Below are positions 45,646 through 57,180 of a stretch of 64,000 nucleotides of DNA, piece by piece (position 1 is the stretch's first letter; each line of letters opens with the position of its first letter). Both the position numbers and the translations under genes were made by a program. The DNA is taken from assembly GCF_023159225.1 (NCBI RefSeq), contig NC_063174.1:34525691-34589690 (forward strand), given 5' to 3'. The DNA is from Perognathus longimembris pacificus. Its lineage: Eukaryota > Chordata > Mammalia > Rodentia > Heteromyidae. The notes under the pieces are model-generated. The model worked only from the letters and a program-made list of their open reading frames with translations. It was not told the origin of the DNA and made no database searches.

Positions 45646-46534
45646 GAGGATCACTCTCTGAGAAGAGAGCCTGTATCACCAACAAGATGAAAGAAAGGGG
45701 AGAGGAGACTAGGTTGAATGTAAAGTGCTAGGGAACCTGCCCAACACATAGTACCACACAAATGTTAAGTATATGCTACCATATGAGGAAGCATACATAA
45801 GAATGGAAGCTAAGTGACTATGAGATAAAACATATAAACAGAGATCCTAACACAGTATTTTCTTCCCAAAAGTTAGAGACTGTCCTCCAGGCTTCCTGTT
45901 GCAGGTGGGCAGGAGGCCAGGGGATACCCTGCCTCCACTGCTCACATGCAGGCATACAGATTGATTAGAAGCCTGAGAAGCTAGTGAATTGTTCTGATAG
46001 AGATTTACAAACATAGAGATACAGACCTCCATTCCTGGCTAGATAGCAGACTCGTTAGTAGAAAAATGTGTGAAGTTGAAGAGGCTGTGGAAGACAGCAG
46101 CTGCTGTCCGTGGACTTCTTGGTCTTTGTCATCTAGTCTAGAGCCCTGAGTTTTCATGACCATGTTGGGGAAGGTGTTGGGGCTTTGGATTTCCCACAAG
46201 GTGGGGTGCTAGATTGACAGGAATCCCCCTGCAGTGCCCTCAGCAAAGGGGCAGACTAGGAAAGAATTGGCTTCATAAAAGGTCCAAACAAGGAGTCAGC
46301 TCTATCTTTGCTTTGGCTCTTAAAAGTTGGAGGATCTCTACAGAGTGTTTATAACTTCCCACAGGCTTAAATTCACAGTAGCACCACAGACCAACACTGC
46401 TATTAATTAATGAGGCATTAACCAAAGCAGAAGCAAATGAAAACTCTCTCTGGAGGAACATACCTCACTTTCAGTCTCCTGGGATTCCCACAGATAAAGA
46501 CCCAAGAAACAGGAGAACATAAGGGACTGAAAAG
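45646..46534. other. Unrecognised sequence
   Basis: No repeat or gene recognised. Confidence 0.4.
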
Positions 46535-46548
46535 TCAAACTTAGTTCT

Positions 46549-46744
46549 TTCTTGTTTTATTTATGGGCTGGTACTAGGGTTTGATCTTAGGGCTCTAACT
46601 TTTGTTTGGCTTTTTCAACCAAAGCTGGGGCTCTCTGAGAGTCTCTTGATTTTACCTGCCCAGGATGGCCTCAAATTTTGATCTTCAGATCTCAGCCTCA
46701 CTGAGTAGCTAGGAATTACAAGTGTGAGCCACTAGCACTGTGTT
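46549..46744 (-). mobile_element. B1-dID SINE, antisense (older of a pair)
   Basis: GGGCTGGTACTAGGGTTTGA, CTGCCCAGGATGGCCTCAAA, GAGTAGCTAGGAATTACAAG and GTGAGCCACTAGC. Flanked by TCAAACTTAGTTCT (46,535-46,548) and TCAAACACAGTTCT (46,745-46,758). Confidence 0.78.
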
Positions 46745-46758
46745 TCAAACACAGTTCT

Positions 46759-46967
46759 TTTTTTTTTTTTTTTGGCCAGTCCTGGGCCTTGGACTCAGGG
46801 CCTGAGCACTGTCCCTGGCTTCTTCCAGCTCAAGGCTAGCACTCTGCCACTTGAGCCACAGTGCCACTTCTGGCTGTTTTCTGTATATGTGGTGCTGGGG
46901 AATCGAACCCAGGGCCTCATGTATACGAGGCAAGCTCTCTTGCCACTAGGCCATATCCCCAGCCCAC
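46759..46967 (-). mobile_element. Dimeric ID-type SINE, antisense (younger of a pair)
   Basis: Full dimer with CCCAGGGCCTCATGTATACG. Exact TSD TCAAACACAGTTCT at 46,745-46,758 and 46,968-46,981; its left copy is also the right TSD of the preceding SINE. Confidence 0.9.
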
Positions 46968-46981
46968 TCAAACACAGTTCT

Positions 46982-49900
46982 AAGCAGAGTTCCAGGAAGA
47001 TATGATAGGAGAAATCATAAGAAATAATACCCCATTAGAAGAATAAAGGCTGAGAATTTTCTGGATTTGTAATTGTACCAAATCTCCACCAGAATAATAA
47101 AAAGAAATCCACACTTGGCTACAGTAGTGAAACATCTTTACTATTAGAGGCAATGTGAAGATCTTAGAAACAGCCAGAAAAGCAACCTTGGATCATTGGC
47201 CTAGTAACTAACTGATTTTGACACTAGCCTTCTGAGCAGCAAGAATAAAAAACCAGAAGGTAGAGGGTTGCTGTCTCCAACAGGCAGAGAGAAAATTAGG
47301 GCCAATGAAGAATGGTCCACCCTATGAAAATACCTTTTGGCAAAACAGGATATGAAAAACCAAGTTTCAGAGAATTGGCAGGGGAGTTTACCACCAGTAG
47401 AACATCCCTCCCTCCCACTTCTTGGAGAGTTTTCAAGCACAGTGCAGGCCATTAGAATTCTCCACAGTACTTCCTACACTATAAAAGTCTCTCCCTTCTC
47501 CTCCACTTTACTCCGTCCTTGGTGCTACTTGCTTAGGAAAGGCCTTTCCTCCCTTACCTTATTCCACTACAGCAATGGCAGTAAGGAGGTCGATATTAGA
47601 ATCCATGCAGACATGAGTCCATGTCAGATATGAGGCTGCTGGGTGGCCTGCCAAGGAGGCTCCCTGCTCAGCTGACACAAGAATGAGAAGACTAATGTCT
47701 TTTGTTTCTCCACTAGCCTGATCATTCATCCATCCCCATTTACAGTAGTTCAATTTACTTGTTACCATTTGGTATTTGGGAGCCACTAATAGCACTGTCA
47801 GGTAAAGTGAAAGAAAAGCAATGGGGAAAACACCAGGAGGTATAATTAAAACGAAGTGCTAATAACTCTGCCCATCAAAAAGCCCCTTTCATGGTAGCTC
47901 TGAACGCAGCTCATTAAGCAGACCTGCCAGCTGGAAAGGAGCAGGCAGAGTGTGCCAGGGTGGCCTGTCCTCCAGGCCAGGAACACAGACATTCCTTCCT
48001 GCTTCCAACACGCCCATGTGACCAGTTTGTCCAGTGTGGCAGGCATGGTGGTCCTGACATGAATCTGCTCCAGGATGGAATTTGGAGCAGGAAGGAGATG
48101 GACTCTACTCCCACGATGGGGGGAGGGAGATTGACTGGGTTGGCTTTCTTAGGAGTCTCCATCACCTCTGAGGGTAAACCTTTATTTCAGGAAGAGGAAG
48201 GATGCTGACAGAGGTTTCAGCATGGGTGGACAAAGCAGGCAAACCTGAGCTGTCAGTAGTTTATGATTTTCAAATACTAGAACATTATATTGTCCTTCAC
48301 AGAGAAGGAAAAGTCAGGCAGGATGGCTGGCACATTTGCTCCTTACAACAAGCTTAATGAGGCAGCAGTTACTGATACACACACCATGAATGGAAGAACT
48401 GAGGGAGAAATCAAGGGACCATAGATTCAAAAACAACTTCACCTGCCAAGTGGTATTGAGAGCTGAGATGTCATATGAGAACCTATGAAATATCTTTGGT
48501 TAGTATCTACTGAACTCGTCACACATGCAAGGCACTATTTTATTCCCACTCTACAAACTGGAGAACGAAGGCCATGAGGGATAGGCTTTTCTCTTGAAGT
48601 AGAATGGGTAAAATGGCCTGGATCAACACTGCTTCCACCCCAAGTCTTTATCTTAAGGTCTTTTGTGCATATTATTTTCTTTCATTCTTTGTTTTTGTCT
48701 CCTCCATCTTCCTTTACCTCCTCCATCTGTCTCTAAATTAAGGCCTGGGAGGTTCTGCAATGCTAAATACTTTAAAATGGAAGTAGCTTTTCATTTAATC
48801 CCCAATGCTGCCATGTAGAAAGTTCTCATGTAGATCTAGCCATTGATTTGCTTTTCGGTGGAAAGAAGGCTTATAATTAAGAGCTTTATGTACTGAACCA
48901 GTTTCTGGAAGGTGATGCAGGCACTAGATAGAAAAAAAAAAAAAAAGAAGAAGCCTGCCTGGGTAGGGCTAACCCAGGCCTTGGAAGTGTTATATGTGTT
49001 GGGAACTAATGAGCTACAGCTCATTAGTGACCTAATTCTGGGTACAATGTCCAAGGCTGGCATCTCCAAATACACCCAGGTGCAGGCTCTGTTGTGAAAG
49101 TGCCAGCCAGGCAGGGCTGCCCAATGCTTCCACCAAAAAAAAAAAAAAGGTGTTCAAGGTAAGTTAGTCAGCAGATGAGATGGTGTTATGCACGAGGTTT
49201 ATTAAACAGCACAGTACCTTTATTTTGTAACTATTCAGACTCTGACAGACAGCCTGTGTTATCCAAAATCATCAGTTTGGTTTCTCCACCATATTTTGTT
49301 AAATGTGGTTGCTCCTTGAAATTGCTCCTTTGCTAGAGCCATTGACTGGATCATAAACCAATACCTGAAAAGTCTCTATCATTAGATCTATTAGATATTA
49401 ATTACTTATGCTCTGTATCATTGGAAACATTGCCAGCCCAGAAAAGACAGGAAAGGTGTGTTAGAGACAAAGATATAGAGGAAAGGATAGGCCCGGGTTT
49501 TTTTGTTTGTTTTGTTTTTTAGGGGAAGGGGGCTCAACTTTGTACTATTTTGAGAGTTCTCTTTGAGAAAAAGAATAATGGTGAGTGTGAAATTCCTCAG
49601 CTCTTGTTAGGGTCTATGTGGATGAGACAAGGGATGGTGAGACTTGAACTTCATTAACTTCATTGTAAGACTGTCTCCTGTTTTGGGTGGCAGGCATATA
49701 TATATATACAGAAGAAGGCCATCCCCAATGTGATTGCTCTCTGAGGAGAGATACTCAACATGGTCTGTTTGGAATATTATCCAGAGACACAGGTCTTCCT
49801 TGTTAGCAATCAACAAAGAAAAAGAAGGCAGCATGAGATTCATCTCCCGATTTGACTGGCATAGAGAAAGACAAAGCATCAGCAGATTCCTTTGGCCAAC

Positions 49901-52900
49901 AGAGCACAAGGAAGAGTGAACAGCAACGTTCTCTAGGATCTTGCTCCCCCTAAAACTTATAAGAAAGGAATCAACACTGTCAGTTGAGTGGTTGGGGAGA
50001 AGTGAGATAATAAATAGAACAGCTTTAATTTGCCCCACTGACCAGTGTCACTACAGTCAATGGAAGACCATCCCTCTGCTAACTAGTCTCTATTTGTTCT
50101 CTACCCACTGTTATTGTGTCCCTCCATTCACTGTACTTCTCTTCCTTGCTGTTTCCCCAAAGTCTACCTGCTAAATGGCATCACCCAGGCTCCTTTGCCT
50201 TTCAGTCTACAATTGCTCTGGCCAATGGGATGTACCAGCAAGAAACAGCGGGAAGCAGGGGCATTTCTTGCTCGTTCTCTCTCCTATTGCAATATCATTC
50301 TTCTGTCAGCTCTGCCTCCACGGCTATAGCTATAACAAGGCCTAGGGGTGAGAATAGCTTTCTACAGTTAGTACTTTCTGTGTACCCTGATATGCAAAGG
50401 CTGTCTTTTGTACAGGATCCTTTTTGAGAGGAAGAAAGAAGTGGATATGCTGAGAAGAAAAAAAAAACAGGGAAAGAGAGACAGAAAGCAAGACAGAGAA
50501 AGAGAGTGACAATCTTGAAAATTACTGTGTTCTTTCTTAAACAAACATTATTAAATTTAGGCTGCGCAGTCCCAGCCCTAGATCTTTTAGCAATATGTGA
50601 GGGATCTATCATATGTAATCTAATGGACAACCATATTTACTGGCAAAATAAAATTTAGTAACATTCATTCCAGAATAAATTTTCCAGCCTTTAAAAGTAC
50701 TGAACATTCTAACCTATTAAGAAATAGAAACAAACACATTAAAAAGATTTCCTTTCTCCCTCCATCATGTTTAAATTCTTCAAATTTTAAACATGTCAAT
50801 GATTCAATAATTACACCTGAAGAGATGGCCCAAGCTTTCCCACTGACCAAAAACTTGCTTTTAGTGGTAAGTACAACTGCCTGCTGACCATTATCCAAAG
50901 CTATTCCTCTTCTTCACTGTCATTCATCTTTTAAGAAAGAAGGAACAAAAATCCAAGGTTGCTGATAAAGCTACACAGTAGGATGGATTCCTTTGGCCCA
51001 CCTCACAATCTTTCCCTCACTATACTTGCCCTTTCAATTGCCTAGAGGAAGACTCAACAAACACCCTCTTCACACTTTTCATTCTGAAGAAAGTCCTTCT
51101 CATGGGCCTATTTGTGCACAGAGCTACTTATTTCCATAATGAGGAATTGATTTCCAAGAAGTGCACCTAAAAAAAACCTTTCTATTGATTATCTTCCTGT
51201 ACAGGGGAAGAACCAAAAGACATCAACATCTTATGAACAGAAAGAGTAGCATAACTAGCTACTCTCTGCTCTGGGTTATTACTTTCTTCTGTTCTTCTTA
51301 AGGATTCTGTGAACTATCTCAAAACCAAGAAGAACAAGAGCTAAATAAAGCAGGGAATTTAACCACAAAAGGGCCACCCAACCTACCGAGCATATTTCTG
51401 GTCGGTTGCTATATTCTTCAAAACTCCACAATTTGAGCAGAATACCTGACCAAGAATTTATCTTCAGGCTAAAATTCTGTACCTGCTGAGAAGCCAGATG
51501 ATAAAAACAAAAGGGAAAATAATTGGGCCAGAACTCTATTTGAGTTACAGAATTTCAGACAACAGCTCCCTTAGCCTAACTCACTAAAAAAAATATAACT
51601 TTATTATATAGTATCTTTTCTTTTCACTCTATATCCAAAATTGCCTCTCACAGCAAATTTATTTGTGATTTGGACGATGTATAAGTTTCAAGTAGAGGGA
51701 AAACTCAAAGCCTTTAGCCGAGATTTGAAATAAACTAGAAATTTAATGAGATATAGATATATTCTTGTTGCAGTATGTCTAAATAAATCCTGCTGCCTCA
51801 GCCTTATGAGCCTCTACATTGGAACCCAGCTGGACTAGTAAGTAGGTTTCTTATCCTGGGCAGTGGGTAGGGTATCTGCTTTGTTTTGGCTCATGCTTTT
51901 TCTGTCTGAACTGCTCTCTCACCTCCCAGTTCAGGATATTCAGGCTGCATGGACTTCTATCATCCTAATTCATACTTTTCTCCTCAGGGAATAGAAAAGT
52001 CAAGTTATCCTCTACATGGGAGGATATGGAAAATAGCAATGGGGAGAAGGCAGGGGTGGGGTAGGGCTTAAACAATTGCTCAGAAACACAGAAGCATCAG
52101 GGTTAAGGAATTGTCATGTAGAGTCTATCAAGTGGCACCATGGAAGGTTTTCACAGACACCATTTTTCAGCAAGACTAAAGCAGTGGATCAGTCCAGATG
52201 CAATATCCTACATTGGATCAATATAGAATGGTTTGTAAGACAGCAGCTTGGGAGGCAAAGGAAGGTGTTGGGTCTGAGTGACTGAATGAATACCTATGAA
52301 GAACACAATGGTAGACAAAAAGAGGAAAGGCAGAAAGCTCAGGGAACAGGCCGGAAGGCCTCACAATATATGGAACTGGAGAGGTTTAAGACTACAGGAC
52401 TATATGTGTAGGAGACCTAGAGAAAAAGCCCAAGAGTAGAGATCCCAAATTTAAAGCAATGTAAAAGGGAAAGAGAGAGGGAAGGTATGTTTCAGGATGC
52501 TGCCATGACAGTTGGCGAAGAGGAAGAATAAGGGGTCTGGACTGGACTGTTTGGTGTACTGTTCTTATGTACCTTGAAGTTAATGAATCTCATGGTAGTA
52601 AACATATTTGTTCCCAAATATGAAGCTAGTGAACAGGATTCTAGGTGACCATATTTTGCATCTTTCCTGTTCATAACTACTGCCTGCTCTTCCTGGTAAT
52701 TGCCATGCTAAAAGCAACTCACAAAGAAATACCAGGAAGCCTCTCCACAGTTCTTATTCGAAGTATCAAAATGGAAGCTCCATCTCTCCTCCTGGGATTG
52801 AGAATCCTGTCATCCAATTAACTTCTTCATTCTTAAGGATGCCCTTTTAATTAACTAGCTAGAGAAAAATGATGACATGGACAACATTTAAAATAAAGGT

Positions 52901-53271
52901 GAGGTTCTCAGATCTCGTCCCCAGCTTAGATCATGATTCCTTCGTGATTGTGAGATGGAGATGTCACGAGTTCCAGCCCTCAGCGAACTCCATCCTTCAT
53001 TCTAGTCACTCCCAGCCCTCTGCAGAGTGGGTGATGGTAAGGGAAGGGCTATTGCTTAACAAACTCAAACTAGTTCTCTTACTTTTCTCTTTTGCTTGCC
53101 TAGACAAATAGTGCTCTATGGTGTGCTTTATGTATCTTTGCTGTGCTGCCTCCCAAAAACAGACTCTGAAACTGAGCATTCAATTTAGTTCTAAATTATC
53201 ATTCTTGGTATCTAATTATAGTGCTAAATTTTGAGAACCTCCAAAAGTCAATATTATTATAAAAGACAAAA
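46982..53271. other. Repeat-poor stretch without recognised genes
   Basis: About 6.3 kb where I recognise no SINE, LINE or LTR with confidence. It contains A-runs (48,931-48,945; 49,135-49,148), a G/T-rich run near 49,497-49,530, two close perfect inverted repeats (48,957-49,028) and a possible old repeat near 50,120-50,340. Short overlapping open frames (for example 143 codons at 49,607-50,038 minus) are not supported as genes. Confidence 0.4.
48957..49028. repeat. Two neighbouring perfect inverted repeats
   Basis: GCCTGGGT / ACCCAGGC (48,957-48,964 and 48,972-48,979, 7-base loop) and ACTAATGAGCT / AGCTCATTAGT (49,005-49,015 and 49,018-49,028, 2-base spacer). Confidence 0.9.
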
Positions 53272-53512
53272 CTGAACCAGGAACTAGTGGCTCATGCCTA
53301 ATTCCAAGCTACTCAAGAGGTGGATATCTGTAAAGATCACTATTTGAAGCCAAGATGGGCAGAAAAGCCCATGAAATTCCATCTCAAAAACAACCAGTAG
53401 AAAGCTGAGCTAGAGGCTTGGCTCAAGTGGCAGAGCACCAATTAAGAAAGTGCAAGGCACTGAGTTCAAACCCTGTTACCAGAAAAAAATTAAAAGAAAT
53501 GAGACAATGTTC
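53272..53512 (+). mobile_element. B1-dID SINE, old
   Basis: CCAGGAACTAGTGGCTCATG, CAAGCTACTCAAGAGGTGG and dID end GCAAGGCACTGAGTTCAAAC with an A-rich tail. Confidence 0.75.
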
Positions 53513-53531
53513 CTTTTAAAAATTAATATTT

Positions 53532-53862
53532 CCAGGTGTGTGCTAGTGACTCATGCCTGCAATCCTAACTACTCAGGAGGCTGAAATTGAGAGGATGGGA
53601 CATCAGGGTCAATTCAGCCCCCCAATCATGAGGTCCATCCTAAGTGTGGTAGCATAAGCCTGTTATCAAGGATACTGTGAGGAGCATAAAAAGGAGGAAC
53701 ATGATCCAGGGATTGTGCCTGGGTAAGAAGTGAGACCCTATCTCAAAGTAATGAGTGCCAAAACTGGATTTGAATCATGGGTCAGCAATAGAAGGCATGC
53801 CTAACAGATGCAAAATCCTGAGTTCAAACCCCACGACCACAAAAACAATAATAAAGTAAGTG
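53532..53862 (+). mobile_element. B1-dID-like SINE with a longer middle
   Basis: B1 start GTGCTAGTGACTCATGCCTG and GACCCTATCTCAAAG end, then an ID-like end (GCAAAATCCTGAGTTCAAAC). The middle is about 80 bp longer than in the other copies, so either a distinct subtype or an internal insertion. Confidence 0.6.
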
Positions 53863-54140
53863 TTCTAGATTATCCACCAAGAAACATGGATGAGCCAGAA
53901 GAGAGGAAAACTGTGATTCTTGATGAATCATGTTGCCTTCCCTGAGAATTAGTTTGCTCATTTCTGGAGATATGCTGGGTCTCAGCCAATTCTAAACATT
54001 GATATAAATATTTTTAAATAGCTCAATATATTTTATGGAATCAAAAGAAATTTGTTCACACACAGAGAGAAAAACTCTGGCTCTGTTTGACTTTTCCTTT
54101 AGAGCCACAGATAGAAACCCTCCACCAGCATTGCTCCTAG

Positions 54141-54172
<32 letters not shown>

Positions 54173-55175
54173 ACTCACTCTCTTTCTCTTCCTCTCTCTC
54201 TCTCTTTTCATGGCATCTCACATCACAGCAGAGAGCTTATTCTTTATCTTCAGCATCTTCCGTATTACCCTCATGGTGTCTTTGTAAGTGTTATACACTG
54301 TATTGAAGTTTAGAATACAGTTTGCTTGAAGGATAATGTAGAAAGTAAAATTCTTATAAAAGGCCTGTCACTTGGGTTTGAAGAGTGGGAATGAGTTTGC
54401 AGTAAAAGATAAGACCCTCCCTTTAGGTTAGGACCAAAGAAATCTGAAATCCTTAAGAAGCCTAATTGTGAACTACATACTTTGCTGACAATGCCAAATA
54501 GCTATATTATACTTTACATAGAGAAAAAAATCACCTCAAGAAAAAAAAATAAAAATCTGGGACAAAATTTCTATTTAATCATCATTTATATAAGCACTTG
54601 GAATCCCAGGATGACTTATCACTTATCGCTTCAAACATGACGTCATTTCTTCCCAGCCCAACTCAATTCCCTTGTGTTGAATGTCTTCCTTTACTGAAAT
54701 TGATCTTTGTTAATACCAGGCATAATGTGTTCTCCATCTCTTAAAGGAAACCGATGGACTCTTGCCATGACAGGACATAACTAGAAATCTATCTACTCTG
54801 GACACCAATTCCCCATCAATATACTGAAATGCCTTTTCTTTAAAAAAATAACATCCCTGCATGAATTTGATCACTTTCCCAAATTAGTGTAATTGATGCA
54901 CCCTGGAGCCTTAATGATTCAGAAAGTGCATACTCAGAGGATATTTAAATGGCTATCTTGTAGGGAGATAAAATATGAGCCCATTGACTACAGACACATT
55001 CCCCAAGTTTGATTATCCCCAGAGCTCAGAAAAAGGCTGGACAATGTGTCAGAAGGCTGCTCTTGAATAACACAGACAACAAATGGTGGCCCACAAGTAT
55101 GGCCTCTTCCTCTTCAGTGTCTTCAGCAACAGATAACAATTGTTACAGTGGAATTATTTTGCAGGGAGAGAACAG
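53863..55175. other. Unrecognised sequence with a (TC)n tract
   Basis: Holds the (TC)n run at 54,140-54,208; no gene recognised. Confidence 0.4.
54140..54208 (+). repeat. (TC)n microsatellite, interrupted
   Basis: TCTCTC runs broken by TG, CACTCACTC and TTTCTCTTCC. Confidence 0.92.
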
Positions 55176-55189
55176 AGAAGCCACATTTT

Positions 55190-55415
55190 AAAAAATCTAT
55201 TTTTTTTGTGTTGTTGTTGTTGTTGTGCTGGTCCTGGGGCTTGAACTCAGGGCCTAAACACTGTCCTTGGCTTCCTTTTGCTCAAAGCTAGAACTCTACC
55301 ACTTGAGCCACAGCACCACTTCTGGCTTTTTCTTTTTATGTGGTGCTAAGGAATCAAACCCAGGGCTTCATGCATGCTAGGCAAGCACTCTATCGCTAAG
55401 CCGCATTCCAAGCCC
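55190..55415 (-). mobile_element. Dimeric ID-type SINE, antisense, older copy
   Basis: (TTG)n-rich tail, TGGTCCTGGGGCTTGAACTC and AAGCCGCATTCCAAGCCC. Exact TSD AGAAGCCACATTTT at 55,176-55,189 and 55,416-55,429. Confidence 0.88.
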
Positions 55416-55429
55416 AGAAGCCACATTTT

Positions 55430-56015
55430 GAGAGGTTGGATTTTGGAGTTTTTATTTAAAGGCCAGTGACTGCACGGTGGACTCCTGTCTCAAAGACCAG
55501 CAGCCAGCAAATACACTTAACACTGTTAGGAAACTGAGCCATGGAGGCAGGATAGGAAAGAGAGAACAAAAACAATACCAACAAACCAATTCAGCTCCAA
55601 TAGAGAGCTGATGTGGGACACCATGGTGACTGGAGAAGATCAGGAACACAGAGACAGGTGGCATGGTGTAATGGCACCTGAGGTGGTCCAGGCCTAAACA
55701 GGGTCATGTCAGAGGGCAGGGTCACAGGAAACTCGAGTCCCAGGCACTGGACTGACAGGTTGAGTAACCTATCATCGAAGTCCCTCCCCTGCTTCCAGGG
55801 ACTCAGGCACGCCAATCACCTGGAAGGCAGGAGCTTCACCTTCCTCCATCATGAAGACAAGATGCCAGACCCTACCATCCACCACGTGGCCAAAATGGCA
55901 CCACCAGACCTGAGCTCCCGGCTTCAAAATGAGTCCACCCACTGCTTCAAAAACTGAGATGAAACTCAGTTTTCTAACCTGAAATACTAGGTTGGTTGAT
56001 GATAATAACTTCAAC
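55430..56015 (-). other. Unassigned block, possible old transcript-derived sequence
   Basis: On the minus strand a frame of 80 codons (55,772-56,014) is followed leftward by another overlapping frame and a TTTAAATAAAAA motif (AATAAA, plus 55,451-55,456), as a 3' end might look. Protein family not recognised; no A-tail or splice junction confirmed. Confidence 0.2.
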
Positions 56016-57034
56016 TTCTACTTCTAGTGTTATATATTGATGTTGAATCCAAATAAAGAACAAAGCATGCTTGAGTCTGGAAAAGAGCTCCAAGAGTGCC
56101 TGGAACTTCTACCTATACCAAAGCCTTGTTTCCTTTAGTGCAGCAGTGCTACAGGTAGGAAGTATTCTAAGTATGCAGAATACATGAATACATGAATGAT
56201 TTCCTCCATCAGGCCCTGATAGTCAAATTCCAGCCACCTATTAGCTCCGGGGAAACATGAATAATCAATCACAGCACTCTTCCCCAATGTGACCATTAAA
56301 ATATTTCTTGAGACAATGGTCCAGGCTGCCACCAACAATTGTTTAGAGTTGACATCAGAAATAAATGCCCTGAGGGTATCCAAATAATTGTCAGGGCATA
56401 AAGCCTTCCGCCCCACCGCCCCCCCTCCCCTCCACTGCCCCCAGATGGATCTGCTGTTTAAATCCTGGATTGTTGGGACTGCACCCTGGGCACTACTCAT
56501 CTAGCCGGAGTAAAAAACAATAAGAAAGCAAGGTCTATTTAAAAGCGGGGCAATTTTTAAGCTGAAGAGAACTGTATTGGTTTGCTTCTATCTGGCAGCC
56601 CTTAACCACTCTCCTCCCACTTTTCTTCCAAAGTGATGGAGCTTATTTGTTCTCTGCCTGTAGTCTCAGGATTTGGAGCACACAGAAGATTAATAAGATC
56701 CTAGAACCTCACAGGGTTATGGACAGGCCCACTCTGGCTACCCCCTCTGTGTTTATTGTTCCTTCTCTGTGTCGCTTCTGATCTCATCTGGCCTTGATAC
56801 CCTGGATCCTTGCTCACTCCCAGACCTTCTTGTCCCTTCCCAGCTGCATGGCTCCTTGCTTGCAGTTTGGTGACCCCTGGCAAAGCATTAAGCACATTGT
56901 GCTGGATGATTCTCAACATTGTCAGCCTCTACTGGACAAAAAGCCAACACTTACTGCATGCTTTCTTTTAGTGCCAGCTTCTTTAAATCCGTTACTTAAT
57001 TTAATTTTTAAGACAAAACCAGGAAGTCAAAGTA
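56016..57034. other. Unrecognised sequence
   Basis: Includes a C-rich run at 56,410-56,442; no gene or repeat named. Confidence 0.4.
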
Positions 57035-57180
57035 ACATCATTATCTTTCTGGGAGGAAGCTTGTGGGCTTGAAATTCAGAGATGTTAAACAATGTACTCA
57101 AGGCTACAGAGCTTGTAAATGGCATAGCTGAGGTTCAAGGTCCGACTCCAGAGTCTAGATATTGTCCATTCAGCATGCTG
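57035..57180 (-). mobile_element. MIR remnant, antisense
   Basis: CAGAGATGTTAAACAATGTA, CTCAAGGCTACAGAGCTTGT, AAATGGCATAGCTGAGGTTC and GTCCGACTCCAGAGTCTAGA follow the antisense MIR order closely. Confidence 0.7.

Noticed and set aside
49607..50038. 143-codon minus-strand frame
   Set aside because: Overlaps open frames on the plus strand and has no domain pattern.
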